From: JABWBR01 sp036741235
GTDB lineage: Bacteria; Bacteroidota; Bacteroidia; Chitinophagales; Saprospiraceae
Assembly: GCA_036741235.1 (NCBI GenBank)
Contig: DAINSQ010000038.1
Coordinates: 1-32,847 of the forward strand
Direction: 5' to 3'
DNA: 32,847 nt
Shown here piece after piece: positions 1-9,709 of the stretch; the first letter of the stretch is position 1; each line of letters starts with the position of its first letter. The translations under genes and the position numbers were made by a program. Under the pieces are notes generated by a model, which saw only the letters and a program-made list of their open reading frames with translations, searched no databases and was not told the origin of the DNA.

Positions 1-14
1 ATTATTTAATTATT

Positions 15-54
15 AGCAAATCAGCAAATCAGCAAATCAGCAAATCAGCAAATC
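15..54. repeat. 8-bp tandem repeat, five perfect copies
   Basis: Five perfect head-to-tail copies of AGCAAATC lie about 90 bp upstream of the TonB-like gene. The unit length is not a multiple of three and no gene covers it, so it is an intergenic microsatellite. It could change in copy number by replication slippage. Whether that affects the downstream gene cannot be read from the sequence. Confidence 0.9.
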
Positions 55-146
55 AAATATGTTAATTTTCTCCTAAACCTGCCCCCTGAAAACCTATACA
101 GTCTCTTGAGGCGTTATATTGTTAATTGTGACTAAAACGAGTCTTT

Positions 147-1043
147 ATGTCGATGGTAGTTTCCAGACAGGAAGAGAAAAATAAAAAAAGCGGAATGATT
201 ATCAGCATCGTGGTTCATATTACGCTGCTGCTGATGGCATTATTGCCCCTATTGACTTACCCCGATCCGCCCCCGGGCCAGGAGGGCATCCTGGTAAATC
301 TCGGTCTTCCCGATCAGGGGCAGGGCGACGAAAATATGCAGGAAGGTGAACAGGCTCCCGCTGAAGAAACGCCCGTGGAGGAAGTAGAACCCCAGCCGGA
401 AGAGGTAACGCCTCCCAAAGAAGAGGTCAAAAAACCCGAACCCGTAAAGGAAAAAGAGATCATACGAACCGAAGATCCCGACGAGGTAGCCATAAAACGC
501 AAAAAAGAACAGGAACGCAAAGAACGCGAAGAAGCTGACCGCAAAACCAGAGAAGAAGAAGCCCGCAAAAAGGCCGCCGAAGATGAACGCAAACGCCAAC
601 AAGCTGCAGAGGAGGCCCGCAAAAAAGCGGAAGCCGACAAACTCAAAGGTGATATCGGTTCCGCTTTCGGCGGCGGTAAAGGCAAGGGTAAAGGCAATAC
701 CGGCACTTCAGGCAACCAGGGCGACCCAGGCGGCGATCCCAATTCTTCCAACCTGGAAGGCGTGAGCACCGGCTCGGGTAATGTGGGCGGAGGTCTGCAA
801 TCCAGAGGCCGCTTGAAATCGCCAAAAGTCAGTGAAAATTCTCAAAAACAGGGAACTGTAGTAGTTGAAGTGTGCGTGAACGCTGATGGCGATGTGACAA
901 CCGCACGTTTTAAACAGGGTGGATCTACAACAACCGACGCTCAACTCGTTAATGCCGCAGTAGAAAATGCAAAAAGCTGGAAGTTTACTCCCGGCCCTGA
1001 TCAGCAGTGCGGTACGATCACTTACAGATTTAAACTGCAATAA
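147..1043 (+). CDS. TonB-like energy transducer protein
   Basis: A 298-aa protein built like TonB or a TolA/TonB hybrid. It has a short cytoplasmic N-terminus, one membrane anchor (about residues 16-38), a long Pro/Glu/Lys-rich periplasmic spacer (about 60-165) that becomes strongly charged and probably helical, a Gly/Ser/Asn-rich stretch (about 170-215), and a compact C-terminal TonB-type domain (about 225-298). That last domain carries the usual pattern of a VVVEVCVNADG-like strand followed by a helix and a WKFTPG turn. Family members couple the proton motive force to outer-membrane transporters. The next gene, folC, begins 5 bp after the stop, so the two are probably cotranscribed. ExbB/ExbD partners would lie outside the window if present. 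The ATG at 147 is the natural start because the membrane anchor follows it closely. Confidence 0.85.
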   Translation: MSMVVSRQEEKNKKSGMIISIVVHITLLLMALLPLLTYPDPPPGQEGILVNLGLPDQGQGDENMQEGEQAPAEETPVEEVEPQPEEVTPPKEEVKKPEPVKEKEIIRTEDPDEVAIKRKKEQERKEREEADRKTREEEARKKAAEDERKRQQAAEEARKKAEADKLKGDIGSAFGGGKGKGKGNTGTSGNQGDPGGDPNSSNLEGVSTGSGNVGGGLQSRGRLKSPKVSENSQKQGTVVVEVCVNADGDVTTARFKQGGSTTTDAQLVNAAVENAKSWKFTPGPDQQCGTITYRFKLQ

Positions 1044-1048
1044 CCGCC

Positions 1049-2356
1049 ATGCCACAAGCGGGTAAACCTGACTACAAGGAAACCCTGCAATATATCTTTG
1101 AGCATCTGCCGATGTTCCAACGCATAGGCGCAGCAGCTTTCCGGAAAGATCTTACAAATATCAAAGCGCTGGCGGAGGTTTTGGATAACCCCCACCAGCG
1201 CTTTCCATCTATTCATATCGCCGGCACTAACGGCAAAGGTTCGGTGTCATACATGCTGGCGGCTATTTTGCAGGCCCACGGTTTGAAGACGGGCCTATAC
1301 ATTTCTCCACATTACAAGGATTTCAGGGAACGCATTCGCATCGATGGCCGCTATATCTCAAAGCGCAGGGTAGTGGATTTTATCGAACGGATGAAACCGG
1401 CTATTGAAACAATTAAACCTTCTTTTTTTGAAATTTCGGTGGCGATGGCCTTCGAGTATTTCGCAGAAAAACAGGTGGATGTAGCCGTGATTGAAACCGG
1501 CATGGGCGGTCGACTCGATTCTACAAATGTTATTACGCCTGTATTGAGCGTCATTACAAATATCAGCTACGACCATATGCAGTGGCTGGGCAATACGCTG
1601 GAGGCTATAGCCGGTGAAAAAGCCGGTATTATCAAACCTGGCATCCCGGTGGTAATTGGCGAGACACATCCTGAGACAAAACCCGTTTTTGTGAAGCATG
1701 CTGCCGAAAAACAGTCGGTTATTGTCTTTGCCGATGATCATTATCGCGTTGCTTTTAAGGCGGCTAATTTCACCCATACGCGCTTTTCAGTTGAAAAAGA
1801 CGGGAATACGCTTCCGGATTACGAGGTTAATCTACACGGCAATTACCAAGCCGCCAACCTGGGTACAGTGCTACAGGCTACAGAACTACTGGCAACTTCC
1901 GGTTTTTTAAATATACAGGACAAGCTAATACGGGATGGTTTATACCAACTCAAGCCGCTCACCGGCTTCATGGGCAGATGGCAGTTGCTGGGGCAATCCC
2001 CCAAAATCATTGCCGACAGCGCTCACAACGAAGCCGGTTTGCGCAGCGCCTTCGCCCAATTGGATGGGCTGTCATACCGACACTTGCATATCGTTACCGG
2101 ATTTGTCAATGATAAGGATATCGAGCGAGTGTTGCCTTTGTTTCCCCGGCAGGCGCGTTATTATTTTGCGAAAGCTAATATTCCAAGAGGATTGGATGCC
2201 AAAATACTGCAACGAATGGCGGCTGACTGCCAATTGAAGGGCCGCGCCTATAGCAGTGTAAAAAATGCGCTGCTTGCAGCCAAACGCTGCGCCGCGCCCG
2301 AAGATTTGATATTGGTGATCGGCAGCGTTTTTGTGGTGGCAGAGGTCTTGCCTTGA
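1049..2356 (+). CDS. folC: Folylpolyglutamate synthase / dihydrofolate synthase
   Basis: A 435-aa Mur-ligase-family enzyme that adds glutamate to folates and, in many bacteria, also joins dihydropteroate to glutamate. It acts in the cytoplasm. The ATP-binding P-loop GTNGKGS is at residues 59-65, followed by the FolC-typical ISPH segment and FRERIRIDG. The central-domain motif ETGMGGRLDSTN and the Mur-ligase SYDHMQWLG segment are present, and the C-terminal domain contains the IADSAHNEAG motif. The length matches the family. It lies 5 bp downstream of the TonB-like gene on the same strand and ends 14 bp from the end of the convergent GT2 gene. Confidence 0.95.
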   Translation: MPQAGKPDYKETLQYIFEHLPMFQRIGAAAFRKDLTNIKALAEVLDNPHQRFPSIHIAGTNGKGSVSYMLAAILQAHGLKTGLYISPHYKDFRERIRIDGRYISKRRVVDFIERMKPAIETIKPSFFEISVAMAFEYFAEKQVDVAVIETGMGGRLDSTNVITPVLSVITNISYDHMQWLGNTLEAIAGEKAGIIKPGIPVVIGETHPETKPVFVKHAAEKQSVIVFADDHYRVAFKAANFTHTRFSVEKDGNTLPDYEVNLHGNYQAANLGTVLQATELLATSGFLNIQDKLIRDGLYQLKPLTGFMGRWQLLGQSPKIIADSAHNEAGLRSAFAQLDGLSYRHLHIVTGFVNDKDIERVLPLFPRQARYYFAKANIPRGLDAKILQRMAADCQLKGRAYSSVKNALLAAKRCAAPEDLILVIGSVFVVAEVLP

Positions 2357-2370
2357 AGCGTAGCTTTGTC

Positions 2371-3087
2371 TCAGCGCCTGAAATTATACCTGATCACGCA
2401 CCAAATAGCCCATACGCCGTCTTTCCAGTTGATTTTCTTGCCTTCATGGTAGGTGCGGCCGTAGTACGAAATACCCACTTCGTATATTCTCACACCTGGA
2501 AAGCGGGCCGCCTTCGCTGTAATCTCCGGTTCAAATCCAAAGCGTTTTTCCCGCAATCTCAAATCGATGATTACCTCCCTGCGAAATAGCTTGTAACAGC
2601 TCTCCATGTCGGTGAGGTTGAGATTGGTGAGCAAATTCGACAACAGGGTGAGAAACCTGTTGCCTGCATAATGCCAGAAATACAATACACGATGTGGTTT
2701 GCTACCTACAAACCTCGAACCGTAAACCACATCGGCATGGCCCGAAAGCATAGGTTGGAGCAACAGCGGGTATTCTGCCGGATCGTATTCCAGGTCGGCA
2801 TCCTGGATGAGGATGAAGCAGCCCGTAGAAAGCCGCAGCGCAGTCTGCACAGCAGCTCCTTTGCCTTTATTTACGGAATGAGCGCTGCGAATAATATTCA
2901 ATCCGGCATTGTTTGCAATGGCATTGTCAATGGCCTCGGCGGTGCCGTCTGTTGAGCCGTCATCAACTACTATGACCTCTTTGGAGACTCCCTGCGGCAA
3001 TGCTACCGCCGCGATTCTGTCAATAACGGCGCCTACAGTTGCAGCTTCGTTATAGGCAGGGATGATGATAGAGAGGGTTTGGGTCAT
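2371..3087 (-). CDS. GT2 glycosyltransferase, dolichyl/polyprenyl-phosphate mannosyltransferase (DPM1)-like
   Basis: A 238-aa GT-A fold glycosyltransferase without transmembrane segments. The opening strand SIIIPAYNE (about residues 6-14), the VDDGSTDGT nucleotide-sugar motif (about 41-49) and the metal-binding DAD motif (D96-A97-D98) are intact. The later MESCYKLFRRE and GFEPEITAK segments are typical of DPM1-like enzymes that transfer a sugar from a nucleotide donor to a polyprenyl phosphate. The exact donor and acceptor cannot be read from the sequence. It is the last gene of a four-gene minus-strand unit, starting 3 bp after the stop of the secreted dehydrogenase-like gene. It could glycosylate or modify products of that unit, but this is inference. 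Confidence 0.88.
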   Translation of the reverse strand: MTQTLSIIIPAYNEAATVGAVIDRIAAVALPQGVSKEVIVVDDGSTDGTAEAIDNAIANNAGLNIIRSAHSVNKGKGAAVQTALRLSTGCFILIQDADLEYDPAEYPLLLQPMLSGHADVVYGSRFVGSKPHRVLYFWHYAGNRFLTLLSNLLTNLNLTDMESCYKLFRREVIIDLRLREKRFGFEPEITAKAARFPGVRIYEVGISYYGRTYHEGKKINWKDGVWAIWCVIRYNFRR

Positions 3088-3090
3088 GAG

Positions 3091-5821
3091 TTATCGCAAT
3101 AATATTTTGCCCGCATAACTTCCAGATTCATCTGTTGCGCGGTAAAAGTAGATACCTTTTTGAAAGTTCGATAAATCCACTTCAAGTCGAGCGCTCTCTC
3201 CCGATGCTGCCAGCTGGGTGTGAAGCCTCCTTACGCCGCTTTGATCGTATATTTCAAAAGCCATTATGCCTTCTACCAGGGGCGTTTCTATCCAGCAAGG
3301 CCCCCAGGTAGGATTGGGATATACTTTAACAGGAATAGCTGCCGGGAAATTTTCAACTACGAGGTTGGAATATAATAATCGGCGGTCAAGGGTTCTGGCT
3401 TTAATACGGTAGATATTCGCTCCGCGGAATGGAGCATAATCGTCATGAATATATTTGCCTGCTAATCCCGCTTCGGCAGAAACAGCGGCAATGGTGTTGA
3501 AATGAAAAAAGTCGCTGGAACGTTGAATTTCAAAAGTTTCTATTTCATTGTACTGATAGGATTCCCAACTCAGCCGGATTTGGTTGGTTCTAGCCTGTGC
3601 TGCTAATTGAAGCTGATATTCGGGCGATGAAGAGGCGCCGCAGTCGGGGAAAATATTCCTGGTACTGACGCTCGTAAGTCCCTGCGGGTCGGTTACTGAC
3701 AATTCAACGCTGTACCAGTAGTCTTCGCCGTCGCAACCAATAGCATTAATCAGCAAATGAGGTTCGCGATCGTACACAGGCGGGTCGGGATGGTAATGGG
3801 CATTGTGGTGCAAATAGGTGCGCCATTCGTAGTGTAGACTATCATTCGGACTTTCGTTATCCCTGACATCAGCTTTCAGGTCGAGTACAAAACTCGTTTC
3901 AGGCTGGAATCTGTCGCCATTTTTTATACTGCTGATCTGAACCAGGGGAGGCGTATTGTTGATGCTGATGGTCTTTTCGGCAATGTCGGTTAATCCCATC
4001 GAGTCGGTTACCGTTAATGTGGCGATAAATCCAGCCGGCTGGTCGCCAAAATAAGTATGTAGCGGGTTGGGCAGCTCACTGGTATGGCCGTCGCCGAAGT
4101 CCCAGTGGTATGAGGGTATGGGCAGATTGTCGCTTGAAGCGGCGCTGCTGAACTGTACGGTCAACGGCCCCGGGCCGTACGTNNNNNNNNNNATCCGCCT
4201 CAATGACCGCTGAAGGCAGCGGATTGCCCCCGTAACTGATTTTGCGAATATGACCTTGCAAGTTGATGTAATAAAGCGTGCCGTCGGCAGGATTGATAGC
4301 CAGATGGATAATGTCTTTGGCCATTTGATGGAAAGGCGTTACTGATTTGAGCCGGTTGTTTTCATCAAAATGAAATACTTTGACCCACCCGCTGAAGTCT
4401 ACGCCAAAGTATTTGCCGTGGTATATTTCCGGAAATTGCTGCCCGGTATAAAATACGCCTGCCAGGCTGGAATACCCCCCGAAAATTTCCCCTGATACTG
4501 TTGACTGACTATCCAAAATGCTCATTCCAATAGGATAACCCTGCTCATGGAAAGTCATGGTTTCCGTTCTGATCGGCGGATTCCACTGGCTATTGCTCCA
4601 ACTCAAAACCGGCATGCGTTGTACCCATACCGGCAACGAATCGGGTATGGGGATAGATGGATTGCATGGATTGGGATGAAACACTTCTCCGCCAGGCGTG
4701 GGCAATGCCATGAGATCGTGAAAAGTCAGGAATTCCTGATTGCATCCGCCTGTATTGAAAAGCGGATTTACAGCATCGGGATGCGGGTTGCTGCCGGCAA
4801 CGTAGAAATTCCAGTCCCAGTAGTAACCCTCGTAAACCGGCCATCCGAAATTGAGCCCGCCGGTTTCGGCAATATTGAGTTCTTCCCATTGTCCATTACC
4901 TACGTCGCCGATGTAGATGACGCCCGGATCGCCAAATTGCGGATAGTGATTTCCAGTACCCGGGCGCAGGGCGATGCGGTAGGGATTTCTAAGCCCTGAT
5001 AACCAAATCCGGGACTGGGGTGAACGGGGCGCCGCCGGGTTGAAATAAGGATTGGAAGGCAGCCCATCTCCTGTTGCCGGGTCGATGCGCAGTATTTTGC
5101 CATTAAGACTTCCTGAGTATAAGGCGCGATAAGAGCCCAGGTCTTGATCCGGCGTCATAATTCCGGTCTGAATAGCCTGGGAAGCCATAGTGCCCAGCAA
5201 GTCGCCGCCTTTGTCGGGGCCAAGGCTGCTCGACCCATCGCCACAGGAGATAAGCAAGGTACCGTCGCTGCCGGTGATGATACTGCCCAGACCGTGAAAT
5301 TCCCAGGTGATGGGAATACCGTCGCCTGGGTGTTCCCCCAGCAATACCTTGCGGCTGCCGGGCAGGATAGATCGAAAACCGGTAGCCGGATCGGCCTGAT
5401 AACGCGTTACTCTGCCAAAAGTAGCCTGAAAAGTAACGGTAGAGTCGGATTGGTAATCCGGCGTGCCGTAGTGGTGGTAATGGTGCAGATCAACTGCATA
5501 AAGTAAATAAAAATAGCCGTTGCTCAAAAAATCGCGGTCGAGCGCAAACCCCATAAGGCCGTGGTCTTTCCAGTTACTGACTTCTTCGCTAATATCAATT
5601 AAGGGCTGTGGCGCGATCGTATTATTGGGGCGCAAAATCCGCACAATGCCCCTTTTTTGCCAAATATATCCCTGTCCGCCGGCATCGAAGGCGATACCAG
5701 TGGGAAAATCCAGTTGTGAAAAAATTCGTTGGTCGTAAAAGTCGGACGGTAAATTCTGTGCAAAGGATCCTGCCGAAAAAAATAATATTCCATACACCAA
5801 TAATAGGTATTTACTATACAT
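3091..5821 (-). CDS. Secreted glucose/sorbosone dehydrogenase-like beta-propeller with PKD and T9SS sorting domain (broken by assembly gap)
   Basis: One gene of about 900 codons whose frame is broken at the 10-N gap (4183-4192). The N-terminal part has a signal peptide ending near SAGSFAQ and a soluble glucose/sorbosone dehydrogenase-type propeller, with FPTGIAFD, GLMGFALD, ISCGDGSS, GLRNPYRIAL and GGLNFGWPVYEG segments. After the gap comes a PKD domain (SYHWDFGDG), a fibronectin-like region, and a C-terminal type A T9SS sorting domain starting at VYPNPTWGP and ending in KILLR. The protein should be exported to the cell surface or medium by T9SS. The start is the ATG at 5821; a TTG two codons upstream is less likely. 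The two halves are one frame apart, so the gap length is probably wrong rather than the gene being dead. It starts 19 bp after the CotH-like gene. Substrate is unknown. Confidence 0.82.
4183..4192. other. Assembly gap of 10 N inside the dehydrogenase-like gene
   Basis: Ten N bases fall between the propeller and PKD regions. The protein reads ...VIEAD before the gap and TYGPGPLTVQFSS after it, which is how a single PKD domain normally begins. The reading frames on the two sides differ by one base, so the true number of missing bases should be a multiple of three if the flanks are correct. Confidence 0.95.
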
Positions 5822-5840
5822 AAACAACTATTTAAAGAGA

Positions 5841-8800
5841 CTACTGTTTAATCAATTTATCGGCCAATTGTAAGCTGCATCCCGGCGAGATGGCGTATAG
5901 GCGTTTGATGTCGTCAGCTTTGTAGCTTTCAATAATGATTTTACTGCCTCCGAATTCCGCTTTTTTCTGATAGGCCGCAAAGCCCTGGTTGCAGTTCCTG
6001 ATTTGAATGGATCTTATGAATAACGTAGAGAGGTCTTTTGATGCTGCCGCAATATTGGAGCGGCTGATCTCGCATTGTTCTACCGTAACATCGCTGTTTT
6101 CGCCTACGCTGATGCCTTTGTCGCCGTTGCTTTCCATCCGGCATTTGCTAATAGATACTACACTGCCGGAAAAGTCGACACCGTCGTTGACAGTATGCCC
6201 GAAATAGGAATGTCGAATCTCTCCAGTACAGAAATCGCTGTCGAAGGCATCGGATGAGGTATTGTAAAATTGGCAGAATTCGATTAAAAAATGACTCCGG
6301 ATGGTGTTGAGGCCGTCTTCAGAGCGATTGTTGCGAAAACTGCAATGGCTGAAGGTCACATCCGATTCGTACATGGTGACGGCGCCTGTCAGCACCCAGC
6401 CTTTGTAGTCAAGGTTGCGCAGTTGGTTGAAGTTGACATACCGGAATACCGAAGGCGCAGACGCTTCGAGCACGATGAACCCCTGCGAACTACGGTCATC
6501 AGAACCGATTTTTATTGGCGATTCCGCTGAGCCAATCAGTTGTACTGGCGATTTGCTGAGGAAAAAAGCGCCTTTCACCAGGTTCAAGGAGGCGCCTGCT
6601 TCGAAAACAACCTGATATCCGGGGGGTATCACCACGGGTTTGTCTATCGTGACGGCGCCGGAACGGAATAATACTACGCCGTCATTGACGGTATACCAGT
6701 TGTTGGTTTTTAAATTTACGTTTTCAAAAAGTTGTTGTGCGGCGGTAGCAGGCCCGGGAAGGGGCCATTCCACGATGTTTGCACTACATAAGGTATCAAG
6801 GCCTAATGGCTTGTAAAACAATATTTTGGCCGACTTTGGCAAACTTATCGTTGTAACCTCCTCAGGGCCTTGCAGGGCGCCCGCTTCATCGGCCATGAAA
6901 CGCAGGGTATGAAACGCTCTCACCATGGAATCGCGCCTGAGCCTGGCCAACAACCGGCGCGGCGGCAGTCCGGGCAGGATTATGCCTGGCGATAAGACCT
7001 GTGCCATAACTCCTTCACTGCTACCGTAACCCACTATATGCACCGGTAAACCGTGTGTATTGGATACGGCTACTTGCTGTATTCCATTGCTGCCGGCGTT
7101 TTTTCGAGCTTTTACGCTTTGCTTGTCGACAGGCATCAGCATCGACCGGATAACTGCTGCATATTCTCCGAAATCATTTATACTTGCTTGATATTCAGGA
7201 AACTCTATCTGAATCCATTGTTGCCTGGCCGACCAGCCGGGTTGTACCTGATCGAAAAAAGCCTTCAGATAAGCTGGATCGGCATATTGCGTGAGGTAGC
7301 GGACATAACGCGCCGTGAATGTGCTGTCTATAAAAAGACCGGCCAATAAATCATTTTGCTTGAAACTTGCCGGGTGCATGGCGCCTTCGCCGAGCAATAG
7401 AGGGTGGGAGGGGGGCGCCTCTCCGAAACCGTCAAATCCGATGGGTTCCAGTTTGCTGGTTACGGGATTGTAGTAAAAACGCTGGTTGTGCCAGATGGCG
7501 CCGTGGTGGGCGCCTAATACGTCACAAATGGCCAGGTATTTAGCCAGGCGCTCCAGGTCGAATATCTCTGCCGGCGGTTTGAGGCCGTATTTGTACTGGG
7601 TCATCAGGATTTGCGCCTGCTCGAATTCCTTGCTCAATACATCGGACGCTGCAACCCGCTTCTCCCGGAAAGCCTGGATATCTGCGTTGTAGCGGTCCAT
7701 AGCGTTGTGATTCAGGTCGTAGCGGACATATCCGTGTTCATTGAGCTGATTTTTGATACCGCTCCAGAAACCTTCTTCCGAAAATTTCATAATGGGACCT
7801 TCGCGGCGGTTGCGGAATTCCACCACTTCTTTTTCAAAATGTTCTTCAACAGCATAGATGCCCAGCGCTTGTCCGTTGAGCTCAAATTCGACAAAGTCGT
7901 AGCGCGTGGTCAGAATATCTTCCTTCTCCAACCACTGGTGAAAAAGCCATTCATGCAAATAATAACGGGTAGCGGGCGTGTGTACCGAAAAAGTGAGCAG
8001 CCGGTTCCAGCCCTGGGGGCCTTCAACCTGCAAACGAAACGACCACTTATTGCCCTGCAGGTGATCGAGCCAATCGCCTTTTAGCCTTACTTTGACGGGG
8101 ATATCGCCTTGGGGATCCCGAATTGTTCCGTCGACCCAACTACTATTTTCCGCTTCCAGAATGCCTTTTTCCAGAGCTTCTTCGCGGTTTTTTTCTAATT
8201 TTTTAAAATCGTCGGCTTTGATGTGCAGGGAAATCTTTTGGGGTTGAAAAACGGCTGGATCGGCAATGTCAATTTGTTCTAACTTGAAATCGTCAAAATA
8301 CACATCGGTAAAGCCGTTGGTATAAACGTAAAAATCTACCCGTTCGATTTTTTTGTTAAAAGGCAGCGTAAATCGAAGGGTGAGTTCTTCCCAGCCGTTT
8401 TCCTGTGAACTGATCTGGTCGGTTTCCAGGTATATTTCGCTTTCACCGCCGACCCTGACAGCCAGTTTGCCTTCCAAATAAGTGTTTTTGAACCTCCACA
8501 CACTAACCCGGTAGGAGCGGCCGGCATTGAAAAATGGCATTTTATAACCAAACCCGTATTGAGCTGTCGGCGCTTTGGGGAGTTTACAAGAATAACGGCC
8601 CGATCTGGACTGTTCGTCGCTGCGCAATTCGCTTTTGCTGAATTGCTCGCCGTTACTTATAAAATATTTGCCTTTTACTTTTTCAAAATCGCAATAAACT
8701 AGCTTGGCAGCGGCGGAAGGAGATCTTTGATTGAGTACGATAGTTGCGATTACAGCAATAAATAACAATGCCAGAACTGCTATCCAAAACCGGCGACCGG

Positions 8801-8843
8801 GTAAGCGGCGCAAGTGTTCTTTTTCGCGATTGGCAATTATCAT
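5841..8843 (-). CDS. CotH-kinase-family protein with C-terminal right-handed beta-helix
   Basis: A 1000-aa membrane-anchored protein. A single hydrophobic segment (about residues 19-41) follows a basic N-terminus, so the bulk is expected in the periplasm or outside the inner membrane. Next is a beta-sandwich, carbohydrate-binding-like region (about 50-190), then a CotH kinase-like domain (about 200-540) with VRLKGDWLDH, FVEFELNGQALGIYAVEEHFEK and PIGFDGFGE segments. The C-terminal third (about 720-980) has short repeated strands (e.g. VTFSHCSFRNNRSEDG, RHSYFGHTVNDGVD) typical of a parallel beta-helix. CotH proteins of spores are atypical protein kinases; the substrate in Bacteroidota is unknown. 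It overlaps the DUF4956 gene by 4 bp, so the two are translationally coupled, and this pairing recurs in bacteria. Confidence 0.85.
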   Translation of the reverse strand: MIIANREKEHLRRLPGRRFWIAVLALLFIAVIATIVLNQRSPSAAAKLVYCDFEKVKGKYFISNGEQFSKSELRSDEQSRSGRYSCKLPKAPTAQYGFGYKMPFFNAGRSYRVSVWRFKNTYLEGKLAVRVGGESEIYLETDQISSQENGWEELTLRFTLPFNKKIERVDFYVYTNGFTDVYFDDFKLEQIDIADPAVFQPQKISLHIKADDFKKLEKNREEALEKGILEAENSSWVDGTIRDPQGDIPVKVRLKGDWLDHLQGNKWSFRLQVEGPQGWNRLLTFSVHTPATRYYLHEWLFHQWLEKEDILTTRYDFVEFELNGQALGIYAVEEHFEKEVVEFRNRREGPIMKFSEEGFWSGIKNQLNEHGYVRYDLNHNAMDRYNADIQAFREKRVAASDVLSKEFEQAQILMTQYKYGLKPPAEIFDLERLAKYLAICDVLGAHHGAIWHNQRFYYNPVTSKLEPIGFDGFGEAPPSHPLLLGEGAMHPASFKQNDLLAGLFIDSTFTARYVRYLTQYADPAYLKAFFDQVQPGWSARQQWIQIEFPEYQASINDFGEYAAVIRSMLMPVDKQSVKARKNAGSNGIQQVAVSNTHGLPVHIVGYGSSEGVMAQVLSPGIILPGLPPRRLLARLRRDSMVRAFHTLRFMADEAGALQGPEEVTTISLPKSAKILFYKPLGLDTLCSANIVEWPLPGPATAAQQLFENVNLKTNNWYTVNDGVVLFRSGAVTIDKPVVIPPGYQVVFEAGASLNLVKGAFFLSKSPVQLIGSAESPIKIGSDDRSSQGFIVLEASAPSVFRYVNFNQLRNLDYKGWVLTGAVTMYESDVTFSHCSFRNNRSEDGLNTIRSHFLIEFCQFYNTSSDAFDSDFCTGEIRHSYFGHTVNDGVDFSGSVVSISKCRMESNGDKGISVGENSDVTVEQCEISRSNIAAASKDLSTLFIRSIQIRNCNQGFAAYQKKAEFGGSKIIIESYKADDIKRLYAISPGCSLQLADKLIKQ

Positions 8844-9529
8844 AACATCAAATCCGGTTGCTCCACAATAGAAATACGCGTATTGGGCGCGTATTGCAGT
8901 ACCTCGTCTTTTAGTGCCGATAACTGCTCGACATTATCGGCCTTGCCCAGGAAACTGGCGTCAAGGCCGGATTCGCCGGCGTCAACCCGTTTTAATTCCA
9001 CATAGGCCAGGTGTTTGCTCATAATGGAGGCCAGCCCGTTGAGGTCGTTGCTGTCCGTATGGATGTGAATGATGAGTTTGTTTTGCGATTGGAAAGCGCC
9101 TTTACCCCACAGGCGCTGGCCGGCATACAGCAGTATAATGATCAACGAAAAAGCCATGGCGCCCAGCACAGGTTGATTGGCGCCGCCGGCCAGCCCAAGC
9201 CCGATGGCTATAAAAAGAAAAGTGAGTTCCTCCGGGTCTTTGATAGCTGCACGATACCGAACAATAGACAAGGCGCCCACTAATCCCAGCGACAGCGCGA
9301 TCGAAGATTTGATGATCATAATAATCAGCAAAGTACCCAGCGCCAACGGCATAAAGTTGGTGGCAAAACGGCTGCGATTTGACAGCGCATTGCCGTAGCG
9401 CACATAATACCAACGCAAAATGGCTGCAAGTAGGGCAGTAACGATCACATTAAGCAGAAATTCGTCGAAAGGCACATTGTTCGAAAATTCCTGAATGTAC
9501 CTTTCCTGCAACTGTTGGAGGATATTCAT
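8840..9529 (-). CDS. DUF4956 family membrane protein
   Basis: A 229-aa protein with about four transmembrane segments between residues 25 and 135, then a soluble C-terminal domain of about 80 residues with a beta-alpha-beta character. The core has SLGLVGALSIVRYRAAIKD followed by a Gly-rich LGLAGG segment, which is the DUF4956 signature. These proteins are commonly encoded beside CotH-like proteins and VTC-type polyphosphate polymerases; the function is not established. The start chosen is the ATG at 9529. An upstream in-frame extension to 9595 would add 22 residues without family character. It leads the four-gene minus-strand unit and its stop overlaps the CotH start (ATGA). Confidence 0.85.
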   Translation of the reverse strand: MNILQQLQERYIQEFSNNVPFDEFLLNVIVTALLAAILRWYYVRYGNALSNRSRFATNFMPLALGTLLIIMIIKSSIALSLGLVGALSIVRYRAAIKDPEELTFLFIAIGLGLAGGANQPVLGAMAFSLIIILLYAGQRLWGKGAFQSQNKLIIHIHTDSNDLNGLASIMSKHLAYVELKRVDAGESGLDASFLGKADNVEQLSALKDEVLQYAPNTRISIVEQPDLML

Positions 9530-9709
9530 TGTTAATTTGCTTTGACGCGCGGTAAATTTAAGGGCTATTATTGATAATCCATACACATTATTCACGCTGG
9601 GCAGGGTTATCCAAATACTAAACCATGCTCAACCCGAAAAACCCTGCTCAACAATTATTTTGAATCTATATCAAAAATTGAGCACCTTTACATTATACAT
9701 GTTTTTAGT

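Noticed and set aside
314..769. 151-aa minus-strand open frame opposite the TonB-like gene
   Set aside because: Ser/Leu/Pro-rich low-complexity translation that mirrors the repetitive spacer of the real gene; no domain or signal.
7611..8084. 157-aa plus-strand open frame inside the CotH-like gene
   Set aside because: Antisense to a conserved, well-supported kinase-like domain; no recognisable family.
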